From: a virus
Length of the DNA: 64,000 bases
Direction: 5' to 3' (one strand)
IMG/VR virus record: IMGVR_UViG_3300042446_002147
Span: 59,770-123,769 of that record
A program made the translations under genes and the position numbers. The notes beneath the pieces were generated by a model, which was not told the origin of the DNA, did no database searches, and worked only from the letters and a program-made list of their open reading frames with translations. Shown here piece after piece: positions 37,139 to 46,758 of this stretch; the stretch's first letter is position 1; every line of letters begins with the position of its first letter.

Positions 37139-39913
37139 ATGCCGCAGATTAACATATTAAACATTTTACAGGGAGACAATCAATCAACAATAGTTGACAA
37201 GATTAATTATAACTATGACCAAATACTTAGTGCTGGTGGTGGTCCGCAAGGACAACAAGGACTGATAGGTCCTACAGGATCTGTTGGTCCACAAGGACCA
37301 CAAGGTGTTCAAGGAGTACAAGGTCCTTCAGGGACTAAATGGTTTGTTCAAGATAGCGCCCCAGCTATTAGTAATATAACAGGATCTAATCCATGGACAT
37401 TTCCCACATTAGGAGATTATTGGTTAGACCCAGATTCTGCAAATCAAGAAGTTTATGTACTCTCTGCTACTGGATGGGTTGATACAGGATATGGATTAAA
37501 TGCCGGAGAGTTATTTCAAAAAGTTACACCAATTGATATAGTTGGAGGTGCTACTGGCTCTGGTATATTAATATCAGGAACTGGAACTAGTGGTGCTACT
37601 GCTGCCACATTGGTACTTTCAGATGCTTCAATTAGTGATTATACACCAGGAGGATCAGCAATATATAATGTTAATTACGAAGGAGCTAAATTAAAAATAG
37701 CCACTAGAAATGATAGACTTAAGATATTAAGTTTTGGCAGAGCTGATCTTGATATTACAACAGGGGCAGGTGCTACTGGATACCTAAATAACCCTTCACT
37801 AGAATGGGATACATCAAGCCCAGTAGCTCCTAATTTTTATGATATCTCTTTAAGAAACCCAGGGGGATCTATAGGTATAATATCTTCAGCTACTGCAGCT
37901 TCGGGAGGAGTAAATATTCTTGCTAAGGGTGAAATAACAGCAACTAGTAGTGAGGATAACATAATGCTAAGAACCCCAATACCAAATAAAGGTACATTTA
38001 TTAGTGCAGCTTCTAATGGTGGATTTCTAGAATTATCAAATCAATCATCAGGAAATCCTAGCAATAATACCAATGCTCCTTTATTTGCTAATGCAACAGG
38101 ATTAGGTATTGGTTTAGGTACAGGTCAATTTAGACAATCAGGAGACGATTCAAGAAGATTAGGGGTATTTGGAAATACTAGTATATCTAAAACTCTTTCA
38201 CTACATACTGGAGTTTTATTTACTGGTAATGCTTTATCTCCTCTAAATAACAATAAAGGTGTATTATTTGTAGAGGGACACAGTATGTTCGGGCACACAA
38301 ATCCTACCGGGGATAATTCAGGAGGAATACAAACAACAGGTATGGCAGAGGCGAGTAATAGATTTCCTCAATTATTTGTCACATCTCCTAACTACGGACC
38401 AGGAGTACAAGTAAGAACAAAGGGAGCTTCTACATATGCACCAAGAACTATAATAGGTGACGGTGTATTTGATTTCACTTCTGCTGGTGGTGCAACATCA
38501 TCTGCAGGTACTGGTCCTGACATCACACAAGAGTTTTACGCTAATAGTAGCCACTTATTTGGCGCTGGTCCATTAATAAGTTATCAGCATAAGATATCAA
38601 CACCAACAAATACCACAGGTTTTGCTCCTGTATTTAGTATTACTACGTATACTAATTCAGGTGTTTATAGTGCTAATAATGTTGCATCAAGGACTTTAAT
38701 TCAAACTAAAAATTCTAATAGGTTATTAGAAATAATGGCGAACGGTACAGGAGGAGGAAATAAGCTTAATCTAGTAGCTGGTACGTATCCATTACTAAGT
38801 GTAAATAGTGGTTCTGGAGCAACTGCAGGAGGAGTTTCTATAGGATCTTCTTCTAATACTTATTCTACTATATTATTACCCTTAACTGGATCAACTTTTA
38901 TTGGAGGTAATGCTAATAATCACAGTTTACTTGTAACAGGAGTACAGACTATAGGTACTGATAGTCCTATATCAATGTTTAATAATAGTGCAAAAGGACA
39001 AAACCAACTAGTTGGTGGTAATTCTTTACTTAAGATTTCAAGAGAGCTATATTCAACAACAACATTATCAAAAGGATCGCCTTCTGCAGCTGGATACTCC
39101 GTTAATAATTATCCTAACGGATTAGAGATAACATCTTTTATACCTTTAACATCAAGCACAAGCCTGAATGCCAATAAATCAGTAGCTATTGCAGTTGGCG
39201 CAAAAACATTAATTAGTGGTACAGCCATTGCTAATACTACTGGATTCTTTGTAAGCGATTCTGGGGAAAATATAGCTGTTGGACAGGCTATAGATTATAC
39301 TGCTGCTATAGGAGTTTCCGGAGCCGGTACAGATTATGCTATTAAGGCAAAAGGAAGTGTTGGAGTAACGGGAGGAAATGTTGAGGTAACAGGAAATGTT
39401 GGTGTGACGGGAAATGTTGGAGTAACAGGAAATGTTGGTATTGTAGGTGATACATCAGCAACGGGTGATCTTACTGTTACAAATGATGTAATTATTGGAC
39501 CAAGTACAGGATCTTTAACATTAAATGCAAGTAGTAAGATAAAGAAAACGTGGACAGGATACGCATTTTTCTACTTTAATGAACCAGCCGATCCAATAAT
39601 AGCTTATGACTTTGGTGATCCTTATACTACAGGAGCATTGCCTACTGGATTTGGTTATAATCAAGCTGGAGGTGCATCGAATGCGAATAGTGCAACAATT
39701 GTTTTAACACATCCTACTATAGATCCTTTAAAAACCACTGTACACGTAACTGGTAGATATGCAGGTTCCGGTTTTACCGATTCTTTATTTTGTTTCTTTA
39801 CATCATCACCCCAAGTAACTACTACAAATATCTATATCCGGAGAATGATTAATTGGAATGATGGTAATAACGTTAAGCTAGGATTTAATTTTACTATTAT
39901 AGAATACTATTAA
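37139..39913 (+). CDS. Collagen-like tail fibre protein (924 aa)
   Basis: After ~35 residues, collagen-like Gly-X-Y triplets (GPQGQQGLIGPTGSVGPQG, with further GPQGVQGVQG) cover about residues 35-65. Then a short linker domain (TKWFVQDSAPAISNITG) and a long Gly/Ser/Thr/Ala-rich beta region follow. Near residues 740-770 there are short exact repeats of GNVGVTGN. The C-terminal ~120 residues look like a globular tip domain. Fibres of this build are homotrimers; the collagen segment gives flexibility. It probably contacts the host surface. It is the last large fibre gene before the lysis-type and tube genes. Confidence 0.65.
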   Translation: MPQINILNILQGDNQSTIVDKINYNYDQILSAGGGPQGQQGLIGPTGSVGPQGPQGVQGVQGPSGTKWFVQDSAPAISNITGSNPWTFPTLGDYWLDPDSANQEVYVLSATGWVDTGYGLNAGELFQKVTPIDIVGGATGSGILISGTGTSGATAATLVLSDASISDYTPGGSAIYNVNYEGAKLKIATRNDRLKILSFGRADLDITTGAGATGYLNNPSLEWDTSSPVAPNFYDISLRNPGGSIGIISSATAASGGVNILAKGEITATSSEDNIMLRTPIPNKGTFISAASNGGFLELSNQSSGNPSNNTNAPLFANATGLGIGLGTGQFRQSGDDSRRLGVFGNTSISKTLSLHTGVLFTGNALSPLNNNKGVLFVEGHSMFGHTNPTGDNSGGIQTTGMAEASNRFPQLFVTSPNYGPGVQVRTKGASTYAPRTIIGDGVFDFTSAGGATSSAGTGPDITQEFYANSSHLFGAGPLISYQHKISTPTNTTGFAPVFSITTYTNSGVYSANNVASRTLIQTKNSNRLLEIMANGTGGGNKLNLVAGTYPLLSVNSGSGATAGGVSIGSSSNTYSTILLPLTGSTFIGGNANNHSLLVTGVQTIGTDSPISMFNNSAKGQNQLVGGNSLLKISRELYSTTTLSKGSPSAAGYSVNNYPNGLEITSFIPLTSSTSLNANKSVAIAVGAKTLISGTAIANTTGFFVSDSGENIAVGQAIDYTAAIGVSGAGTDYAIKAKGSVGVTGGNVEVTGNVGVTGNVGVTGNVGIVGDTSATGDLTVTNDVIIGPSTGSLTLNASSKIKKTWTGYAFFYFNEPADPIIAYDFGDPYTTGALPTGFGYNQAGGASNANSATIVLTHPTIDPLKTTVHVTGRYAGSGFTDSLFCFFTSSPQVTTTNIYIRRMINWNDGNNVKLGFNFTIIEYY

Positions 39914-39914
39914 T

Positions 39915-40118
39915 ATGAAGAAATGGTTTATTGAACAATATAATGATATACATGATAATCTTTCCGCAATAGAGAAAGAGATTGGATATCATTTAGAGAA
40001 CAAAGAGAATCTTATCGGTCGCGAAGAGATTATCGAGTCTCTTAAAACCAAAGCTCAATTAGAGATTGAGCGATTAAATAAAACAAGAGAAGATGAAAGA
40101 AGAATCTTTAATTACTAA
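39915..40118 (+). CDS. Small charged helical protein
   Basis: 67 residues, mostly helix-forming and charged (KEIGYHLENKENLIGREEII, then LKTKAQLEIERLNKTRED). The gene starts one base after the fibre gene stop and ends one base before the likely start of the next gene, so it is probably translated with both. Function unknown; possible fibre assembly factor or lysis accessory. Confidence 0.5.
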   Translation: MKKWFIEQYNDIHDNLSAIEKEIGYHLENKENLIGREEIIESLKTKAQLEIERLNKTREDERRIFNY

Positions 40119-40119
40119 A

Positions 40120-40890
40120 ATGCTTAAAAGAAAGGACATTGTGCTACTAGCAATAGTTGCTGCACTTTGTTTATTGCTATTTAGACAGTGCGACAGCAAC
40201 TTATCACTTAAGTCACAGATCAAGATACAGAATATGAATTTAGATGCGTTAAAAGACACTGTACGCATTCAAGAAAATAAAGCTGGTGAAGCAACATATG
40301 TGAGAAAGACCCTATTGTCTTCCAAGGAAGATTTAGAAAAACTCAATAAAGGATTAGCTGAAGAATTAGATAAACAGAAGGGAAAAGTCATAGTGATTGA
40401 GAAGGTAATAACTGAGACTAAAGTTGATACACATTATGTAAATAATTATCTCACTAGTTATCAAAACGGTAATTATAGTTTAGATTGGAAATATGATTCT
40501 TTATTTTCTGTAAACAATTACAGAAAATTTTCAGGTAAGAGTTTCTTTATTGTAGACACAATTAATAATAGTGTTATTCCAGGAAAAACCAGAATAGACC
40601 AAGACGAAATGGGATTCTCATTTATCACTGGTCTTAGAGAGAAAGATAAAGCTCTTGAAATATTTGTAACCCCTAAATATCCAGGAATGAAAATCACAGA
40701 TATCGAAGGTGCTGTTATAGATCCTTATAAGTCGGATGTGCTTAAGTCAATGTTTCCCAACAAAAAATGGTCAGTTGGACCTTATGTTGGAATTGGTGTG
40801 GGAGCAGGATATGGACTTAATGGCAAACCTATTGCTGGACCTGTATTCAATATAGGATTAGGTGTTCAGTATTCTTGGTTTAAATTTTAA
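40120..40890 (+). CDS. Membrane-anchored coiled-coil protein with C-terminal outer-membrane-like strands (possible spanin)
   Basis: I chose the ATG at 40120, one base after the upstream stop, over an ATG at 40093 that overlaps the upstream gene. The protein begins MLKRKDIVLLAIVAALCLLL, a positively charged end plus one transmembrane segment. A coiled coil follows (about residues 30-105: LSSKEDLEKLNKGLAEELDK). The last ~40 residues (WSVGPYVGIGVGAGYGLNG to a terminal YSWFKF) look like amphipathic outer-membrane beta strands with a terminal Phe. One protein spanning inner membrane, periplasm and outer membrane would suit a one-piece spanin. This is inference from topology. Confidence 0.5.
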   Translation: MLKRKDIVLLAIVAALCLLLFRQCDSNLSLKSQIKIQNMNLDALKDTVRIQENKAGEATYVRKTLLSSKEDLEKLNKGLAEELDKQKGKVIVIEKVITETKVDTHYVNNYLTSYQNGNYSLDWKYDSLFSVNNYRKFSGKSFFIVDTINNSVIPGKTRIDQDEMGFSFITGLREKDKALEIFVTPKYPGMKITDIEGAVIDPYKSDVLKSMFPNKKWSVGPYVGIGVGAGYGLNGKPIAGPVFNIGLGVQYSWFKF

Positions 40891-40900
40891 GGAATATATA
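40891..40900 (+). promoter_or_regulatory. GGAATATATA promoter-like element
   Basis: A variant of the recurrent element, directly after the upstream stop codon and 4 bases before the ATG at 40905. The very short spacing makes it less convincing than copies with 15-23 bases. Confidence 0.25.
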
Positions 40901-40904
40901 CGAC

Positions 40905-43250
40905 ATGGCTTATACATCAACACAAAGGTTTGTTAAAATCACTGATTACTTATTATTAGAGTATAATTACACAACTGCACCAACTCCTGAAATATATTAT
41001 GTTAATACTGGATTCCCTGCAATAGGATTTGAAAAAATAGTAAATGGGTATTTTGATAACACTGTACAGATATTAAATGATCCTAATGCAGAAGCCACAA
41101 CAAACAATGTTAGGGATTTAAGTGTAGTCCAGATTGACAAAAATAGATTTGTTACATTAGATAAAGATTACTTAGTTCCTTATTTAGATACAGATCCTAA
41201 ATTAACTTCAGTAAGTAATCTTCCTGTAGTGTTTCCTTCTAACATAGGAGTTTATTATGACTCTGTAAAATTCCATATTGTATCAGGATACAATTTTGAT
41301 AATCTTGATGGTGTAATTTTGCAAGCTAAATATCAAGAAAGAACTGGGAAAAAAGCCACGGTAATGCAGATTTTGTTACAAAAATCTGATGTATTATTAT
41401 CAGTTTTAAATCCTAATCCTATTTATTTAGGGGGTGCTTTATATGACAGATATGTAGAGGTTAAGATTCCTGCCTATGCTAATATGGTTTATGAGTTTGA
41501 AGTACTGAATGGAAATTCCACACAGTCAAGCACATTAGCTGCAAAGATATCTTCAGATGGAAAAGGATTCTTAAAAGATGCTCCTGTAGAGTTTACAATA
41601 TTTGAAGTCACACAGACTGTTCTTAAAAATGGATATCAGAATTATATAGGTCAAACTAGATCACAGCTCAGTATATTTCCCAAAGATAATTTTAGTTCTT
41701 TAGCTGGGGTTATTCAGGAGAATCAATTTTATAATTATTTAGAATTCTATCCCACATGGGATGGTAATTTTTTAGAAGATTTCTTAACAGCAGAAGGAAA
41801 GGTGGGAAATACCTATTATGTTGTTAATGAGCTAGAGGTAAAAGAGCAAGTGGGTCTTTCTTATATAACTACATACAATTTTTCTAGCACACAAATAGAC
41901 GATTTTAACTCTCCTTCTATATTTAGGCCAGTTTTAACTAATCCTTTATCCACATCTTTTGTTGTGAATTACACTATGAGATTGGTTAATAAAGGAAATC
42001 AGAATCAGATCATAAGAAGATCTACATTTTCTTCCTTTGATATAAACAAATACGGAAAAGAAAATAATGTAATAAATCTTACTACTGGTGCATATGCTCA
42101 GAAAGTTTATAATAAAATAATACAAGCACCTAATCTTATTTCTGGTGTGGGAGTTGCTCCTAATGTCACTCCATTAGAAAAGAAAATACCAGTATTTTAT
42201 AAAGATAATAATATTTCAGTAACACAGGAAACTATAATTATAGATAAAGACGGTAATGTGATATCAGAAACATCAGGTCCAGACGTAACACAATTATACG
42301 GTCAAGGTAAAGCCAAGATTTTAATAGATCCTTTTGATAACTTCTATAAATTCACAGTGTATAATTTAAAAGATGCAACAACTCCAGAGATAATAGATCT
42401 TGGTAATTCTTTAACTTATTATATGGTATTTTTAGATTCTAGTGGTCAGAGTGTTAGGGTGGAAAATATAAAGAATAAAACATCAATATCTAATCCTTCA
42501 CAGGGACAGGTTTCATTTAAGGTTGTTGGATCTAATTCTAAAAAAATTCTTGGATTTATTAGTAAAGAATTTTATATAGTTTCTAAGACCCCAGATGGCA
42601 TAGAAACTAAGCTATATTCTGGATCTTGGCAAAATCAGTCTGAGTTTTTAGCAAGTACTAATACAATTCAAGTTGCTACTACAACTGGAGTTACTGGAGC
42701 TACTACAACCACAACTACAACTGTTTCTTCAACAGGAACAACAGGAACAACGGGAACTTCAACAACTACAGGAAATCAAATTAATTCTAAAGTACCAATT
42801 ACTAAAGTTAACAAAGCTATAAAAGATTATGTTTTGGGAAGTAGCTCTATACTAAGTGTTAAACCCGCTACACAATTAAATTCTACAGGATCTGGAGTTT
42901 CTGTTGGAAAATCATCATTATCCATACAAAGTTCTTTACAATCGGTTAATATAAATATACCAGCTTTAGCTGATTCAATAGCAGGTAAAGAATCACTAAT
43001 ATTTGGAGCAACAGTGATTGTGTCTGATGTACAAAAAGTAGTTAATTATTATTTTACACCAGGATCCCCTGGAGCAACATTATTTAAAGGTATAAAACCT
43101 AGTCAATTCTTAACTGCAGCTTTACAGATTCACCCTAAATTAGCAAATGGAACTTTTGATCCCACATATGTCAAATATTGTAATGCTTTAGTATTTCCTG
43201 TTACTAATGATCCTGAAGCAGCTGCAAATAAAGGTAAGACAAAGAAATAA
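40905..43250 (+). CDS. Virion structural protein (781 aa) with Thr-rich linker
   Basis: The first ~560 residues are beta-rich without recognisable catalytic motifs. Residues ~588-625 form a Thr/Gly/Ser-rich linker (ATTTTTTTVSSTGTTG) encoded by low-complexity DNA around 42690-42775, joining a ~150-residue C-terminal domain. It precedes the tail-tube-like gene by 7 bases. A tail or baseplate accessory role is likely from context; I do not recognise the family. Confidence 0.5.
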   Translation: MAYTSTQRFVKITDYLLLEYNYTTAPTPEIYYVNTGFPAIGFEKIVNGYFDNTVQILNDPNAEATTNNVRDLSVVQIDKNRFVTLDKDYLVPYLDTDPKLTSVSNLPVVFPSNIGVYYDSVKFHIVSGYNFDNLDGVILQAKYQERTGKKATVMQILLQKSDVLLSVLNPNPIYLGGALYDRYVEVKIPAYANMVYEFEVLNGNSTQSSTLAAKISSDGKGFLKDAPVEFTIFEVTQTVLKNGYQNYIGQTRSQLSIFPKDNFSSLAGVIQENQFYNYLEFYPTWDGNFLEDFLTAEGKVGNTYYVVNELEVKEQVGLSYITTYNFSSTQIDDFNSPSIFRPVLTNPLSTSFVVNYTMRLVNKGNQNQIIRRSTFSSFDINKYGKENNVINLTTGAYAQKVYNKIIQAPNLISGVGVAPNVTPLEKKIPVFYKDNNISVTQETIIIDKDGNVISETSGPDVTQLYGQGKAKILIDPFDNFYKFTVYNLKDATTPEIIDLGNSLTYYMVFLDSSGQSVRVENIKNKTSISNPSQGQVSFKVVGSNSKKILGFISKEFYIVSKTPDGIETKLYSGSWQNQSEFLASTNTIQVATTTGVTGATTTTTTTVSSTGTTGTTGTSTTTGNQINSKVPITKVNKAIKDYVLGSSSILSVKPATQLNSTGSGVSVGKSSLSIQSSLQSVNINIPALADSIAGKESLIFGATVIVSDVQKVVNYYFTPGSPGATLFKGIKPSQFLTAALQIHPKLANGTFDPTYVKYCNALVFPVTNDPEAAANKGKTKK

Positions 43251-43257
43251 TTAACAA

Positions 43258-43809
43258 ATGATTTTAAATGCTAGACAGAATGGTTTCATCTTTAATTTTC
43301 CTAAGGGATTTGTAGTTGATAGTGTAATTGATAAGTATTCTAAATATGTTAAGAGAATGCCCATTCCTTATGACACAGTAAATGACTTTATAAATTCAAC
43401 TATTCAGCAAGTTAATTTTCCCACACTCAGAACTATAGATACTGTGGAACAAATTAGACCTGGTGGTTTTAAACAAACTTATAAGAGTGCTACAACTCTA
43501 CAAAATTTAATACAAAGAGATTTCACTGTCACTTTTAAGTTGGGCGAAGGATTTATAAACTATTGGATTTTGTATGAGAACATAATAAAGTTCTTGGATT
43601 TCCAAAATCCGGAACAATATCTACAGGACTTTAGATTATTATTACTTGATAATGAGGGAGTTGTTATGGCTAGCGTGCTTCTACAACAGCCGGTCTTCAC
43701 TTCATTATCTGAAATACAATTGAACTACGCTTCAAGTACACCTCAATTTTCTACTTTCTCAATAGGATTTAAATGTAATTACGTGGATGTTAAACTTGAA
43801 ATCGGATAA
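43258..43809 (+). CDS. Tail-tube-like protein (gp19/gp54 type)
   Basis: 183 residues, close to T4 gp19 (163). The pattern of long beta strands separated by a helix resembles the tube fold: DFTVTFKLGEGFINYWILYE (residues ~89-108), then LLLLDNEGVVMASVLLQQPV, then QLNYASSTPQFSTFSIGFKC. The family usually has a helix carrying aromatic residues (here NYWILYENIIKFLDFQ) between the outer strands. It could be the main tube protein or a tube-cap/baseplate-tube protein. The last 23 bases overlap the RuvC-like gene in another frame. Confidence 0.6.
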   Translation: MILNARQNGFIFNFPKGFVVDSVIDKYSKYVKRMPIPYDTVNDFINSTIQQVNFPTLRTIDTVEQIRPGGFKQTYKSATTLQNLIQRDFTVTFKLGEGFINYWILYENIIKFLDFQNPEQYLQDFRLLLLDNEGVVMASVLLQQPVFTSLSEIQLNYASSTPQFSTFSIGFKCNYVDVKLEIG

Positions 43810-44485
43810 GAGAATAGTCGGTGTCGATTTTTCGTTGAACTCTCCTGGGTTTTGTATACTAACAAATGATAGCTGTAAATGGATAAGTCTTCATAGAACA
43901 ACTAACATCATAGATAAGATGCTTAAAAAAGAGGGATCTCCTTTTAAAGTTCTCAATGATAATGGGAGTGTCTCAATAAATATTATTTCCAAGAAAGAAT
44001 TTACTGGAGAATATCACGAGAAGGAAAGACAGAAGATTTTAAACGCTGTTTATTTTTCTGAAGTTGCTTTGGATCTTTTATCCCCATATCTCGACGAGAA
44101 CACTATAGTGGGTATGGAAGGTTTATCTTTTGGATCTAATGGTAATTCACTTATAGATATTTCTATGACAACCGCTCTAATTAGAGCTGGTGTAGTTAAG
44201 AAAATAAATCCTGATAATTTCTATGTGATCTCTCCGACCACACTTAAGAAATTTGCAGTAAAAGGAAATGCTAAGAAAGATGAGCTTTACTGTAAGCTTA
44301 TAGAAGACAGAATATCTGAGGACAGATTAAAACCACTTTTGAATGTTTTGAAGGAATATAAAGATTTATGGATCAAAGGAGCGGGTAAAGTTGAGAACCC
44401 TTGTTCTGATATAATTGATGCAACATGGATCTGTTTGTTTATTGAGGATAATTTAGAGAAACTTTTATCTGGTAGTAAGATATAA
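43787..44485 (+). CDS. RuvC-like Holliday junction resolvase (RNase H fold)
   Basis: 232 residues. GVDFSLNSPGF at 12-22 provides the first catalytic Asp of the RuvC/RNase H fold (D14), VGMEGLSFGS near 105-114 provides the Glu on the fourth strand, and SDIIDATW near 205-212 provides the C-terminal Asp pair. Between them, VISPTTLKKFAVKGNAKKDE matches the DNA-binding region of RuvC-like phage resolvases (P-x-x-[LV]-K-K-x-x-[TV]-G-x-G-x-A-x-K-x-x). It would resolve branched replication intermediates before packaging, a role done by endonuclease VII in T4. It opens the replication/recombination block. Confidence 0.75.
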   Translation: MLNLKSDKRIVGVDFSLNSPGFCILTNDSCKWISLHRTTNIIDKMLKKEGSPFKVLNDNGSVSINIISKKEFTGEYHEKERQKILNAVYFSEVALDLLSPYLDENTIVGMEGLSFGSNGNSLIDISMTTALIRAGVVKKINPDNFYVISPTTLKKFAVKGNAKKDELYCKLIEDRISEDRLKPLLNVLKEYKDLWIKGAGKVENPCSDIIDATWICLFIEDNLEKLLSGSKI

Positions 44486-44488
44486 ATA
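44481..44488 (+). promoter_or_regulatory. TATAAATA element before the SSB gene
   Basis: An exact copy of the T4 late-promoter box, overlapping the stop codon of the RuvC-like gene, 35 bases before the ATG at 44524. Such an octamer can arise by chance in AT-rich DNA. A second copy lies at 45485-45492, 10 bases before the primase start. Confidence 0.3.
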
Positions 44489-44523
44489 CTAAATAATATA
44501 AATTAAAAAAAACTTGAATTATT

Positions 44524-45489
44524 ATGGAAGAAAATTTTGACATCTTTAATCTTGACAATGAATCGTTTGTTAAGCAGGAAATTAAAACAAAGGACGATGA
44601 TGAGTTTATTTATAAACCTTATCCCGAATTAGGAAAAGACGGAGTGTATAAATCTTTAATTAGATTCTTACCTAACATCACAAATCCTAAAAAATCTAAA
44701 ATTCACCAATATTATGTTTGGTTGAAAGATCCAGTAGACGGAGCAAATCACAAAGCTATTTGTCCATCTACGGTAGGAAAAAAATCAATACTTAAAGATC
44801 TTTTTTGGAAGCTTAAAAATTCTGCTTCTGCTAAGGATCAGGATTTATCTAAATCATTCTCTAGAAAAGAAGATTTTTATTCTTTAATTCAAGTAGTTAA
44901 AGATGCAAATCGACCAGACTTGGAAGGTAAAATTATGATATTCAAATTCGGTAGAAAGGTTAACGATATGATCGAGCAACAAATCAAACCAGAATTCGGA
45001 AATCCTTCAAATCCTTATGACTTATTCGAAGGTAAAAACTTCGGTCTTCAAGTGAGAAAAGTTGGAGAATGGAACAACTATGATCTTTGTCAATTTGTAG
45101 GAGATAAAATGGCTTTAATTATTGATGGAGTATCAGTAGAAAGATCTGAAGAAGGTAGAGAGATGGTTACAAACTTTCTTAAGACTGGTCCTTTAGATAT
45201 AGAAAAATATGATTATTCTGATTGGGACGATGAAGAGAATGAAAAAATCATGAGAATTATTAGAAACACAATTCCTGACGGAAGAATGGTTTCTGAGATT
45301 ATCGGAACTAGTTCAGATTCTAAACCAGTAAGTACAACTGCTTCTGTAGATTCATTCTACGAAGATGCTAATAGCAGAACATCAACCCAAGAATCTAATG
45401 ATACAGAGGATGAAGCTCCTGCTAAACCTGCTAAAGCACCAGCTAAAAAATCTGCACCATCTTTGGATGATCTTTATAACGATCTATAA
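44524..45489 (+). CDS. gp32-like single-stranded DNA-binding protein
   Basis: 321 residues, near T4 gp32 (301). The OB-fold core starts with GVYKSLIRFLPN followed by KIHQYYVWLKDP and a central block (GKIMIFKFGRKVNDMIEQQI, then NPYDLFEGKNFGLQVRKVG), the family hallmark. The C-terminal tail is Ala/Pro/Lys-rich and ends DDLYNDL, an acidic tip used in gp32 to contact replication and recombination partners. The zinc-binding His/Cys set of T4 gp32 is not visible; only two isolated Cys remain (AICPST and DLCQF). It lies directly before primase. Confidence 0.85.
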   Translation: MEENFDIFNLDNESFVKQEIKTKDDDEFIYKPYPELGKDGVYKSLIRFLPNITNPKKSKIHQYYVWLKDPVDGANHKAICPSTVGKKSILKDLFWKLKNSASAKDQDLSKSFSRKEDFYSLIQVVKDANRPDLEGKIMIFKFGRKVNDMIEQQIKPEFGNPSNPYDLFEGKNFGLQVRKVGEWNNYDLCQFVGDKMALIIDGVSVERSEEGREMVTNFLKTGPLDIEKYDYSDWDDEENEKIMRIIRNTIPDGRMVSEIIGTSSDSKPVSTTASVDSFYEDANSRTSTQESNDTEDEAPAKPAKAPAKKSAPSLDDLYNDL

Positions 45490-45502
45490 ATAATGGATTG
45501 TT

Positions 45503-46576
45503 ATGGAAACAAAGGATATAAGTGTCCTATCAGTAGATAGGGTTAAAGGAATAGTTAATTCTGCTTTACTTAAGTTCTTTGGTAATGATCCTCAAAGATT
45601 AAAAATCTATCAAGGGGGCAACAGACTAAACTTCTGTTGCCCTTATTGTGGAGACTCCAAAGACGCTAAGAAAAAAAGAGGAAATCTTTATGTCGATACA
45701 TTAACATATAAATGTTATAATGGTGGATGTGCGGTCTTCAAAAATCTAAATCAATTTACTAGAGATTTTGAAATCAACGGAATGCTTTCCACTGATGAAA
45801 TTGCAGAGATAGCAGAGATATCTAGAAATTCGACTATAAGGAAAAAAATAAGAAATTCTTTAGATTACTTTTTTTCTGAAAATTACAAAGATATACTTGT
45901 TGGTAGAGAGGAATTTAAACATGCATTAAATCTTCTAGAAGTGAAAGGAACATACGGAGAGAAATGGTTAATCGAAAGAAATCATGTACCCGATAATAAA
46001 TTCCTATGGGATCCTAAAAGAAGGAACTTATATCTCCTGAATCTATCCGGAGATGAAACAAAGATACTTGGTCTACAGATTAGGCCTATAGTAAAAAAGA
46101 ATAGTGGAAGTAAATACTACACTTACAAGCTTAGTGGTATTTACAAAAATCTCCTAAAAGAAACAAACCCCGAAATTATATTAAAAGCCGAAGAAGTTGA
46201 TCCAATATCTAGCGTTTTTGGATTCTCTACTGTGGATCTAGATTCAATGATAACAACTTTTGAAGGTCCTTTAGATGCTTGGCTTTGTCCTAATGCAATA
46301 GCATTATGTTCTATAAATAATCCTTTTCCTTTTGATGTAACAAACAAAAGATGGTTATTAGATAGCGATGAGGTTGGGAGACAAAAAGCCAGAGAATTTT
46401 TGGAAGCGGGCGAGGAAGTTTTTCTATGGGGAAAATTTATAAAAGAATGTGAATTACCAGAAAGGGATAAATGGGATTTAAACGATGTGGTTAATTATGT
46501 AAGATCCACAGGAAAGAAGATCAAAAGATTAGATAATTACTTTTCTGTTGATAAATGGGATATTATAGATATATGA
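45503..46576 (+). CDS. DnaG-type DNA primase (gp61-like)
   Basis: 357 residues, similar to T4 gp61 (342). A zinc ribbon is formed by C46-P-Y-C49 and C71-Y-N-G-G-C76. The toprim core is seen as TTFEGPLDAWL (Glu) and WLLDSDEVGRQKAREFLEAG (DxD), followed by KWDLNDVVNYV, the usual W-x-x-K-x-x-N-D motif. It makes RNA primers for lagging-strand synthesis together with a gp41-type helicase, which is not in this window. It follows the SSB gene by 13 bases. Confidence 0.85.
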   Translation: METKDISVLSVDRVKGIVNSALLKFFGNDPQRLKIYQGGNRLNFCCPYCGDSKDAKKKRGNLYVDTLTYKCYNGGCAVFKNLNQFTRDFEINGMLSTDEIAEIAEISRNSTIRKKIRNSLDYFFSENYKDILVGREEFKHALNLLEVKGTYGEKWLIERNHVPDNKFLWDPKRRNLYLLNLSGDETKILGLQIRPIVKKNSGSKYYTYKLSGIYKNLLKETNPEIILKAEEVDPISSVFGFSTVDLDSMITTFEGPLDAWLCPNAIALCSINNPFPFDVTNKRWLLDSDEVGRQKAREFLEAGEEVFLWGKFIKECELPERDKWDLNDVVNYVRSTGKKIKRLDNYFSVDKWDIIDI

Positions 46577-46758
46577 AATATAAAAAGAACAACAACAAAT
46601 TTAAGTTCCCTGTAGATATAAAAGGTGATTTAGATGTTCCCGATTTTGATATATCTGATAATTTTTCCACAGAGATAGTAAAGAATAAGATAGACTCGGA
46701 AGTTAAAGAGATATCAAAAAATAAGAAAAAGAAATGTCAGAGCAACAACCTAATGTAG
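46573..46758 (+). CDS. Small Lys-rich protein overlapping primase and the UvsY-like gene
   Basis: I chose the ATG at 46573, which overlaps the primase stop as ATGA, over one 18 bases upstream inside primase. The 61-residue product is very charged (MKYKKNNNKFKF, then KEISKNKKKK). Its 3' end overlaps the next gene by 25 bases in another frame. The tight packing supports translation. Function unknown. Confidence 0.5.
   Translation: MKYKKNNNKFKFPVDIKGDLDVPDFDISDNFSTEIVKNKIDSEVKEISKNKKKKCQSNNLM

Noticed and set aside
40093-40119. Earlier ATG for the possible spanin
   Set aside because: It overlaps the upstream gene by 26 bases and adds nine charged residues before the membrane segment; the ATG at 40120 fits the usual one-base spacing here.
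46555-46572. Earlier ATG for the small Lys-rich protein
   Set aside because: It lies inside the primase gene; the ATG at 46573 makes the common ATGA stop-start overlap.
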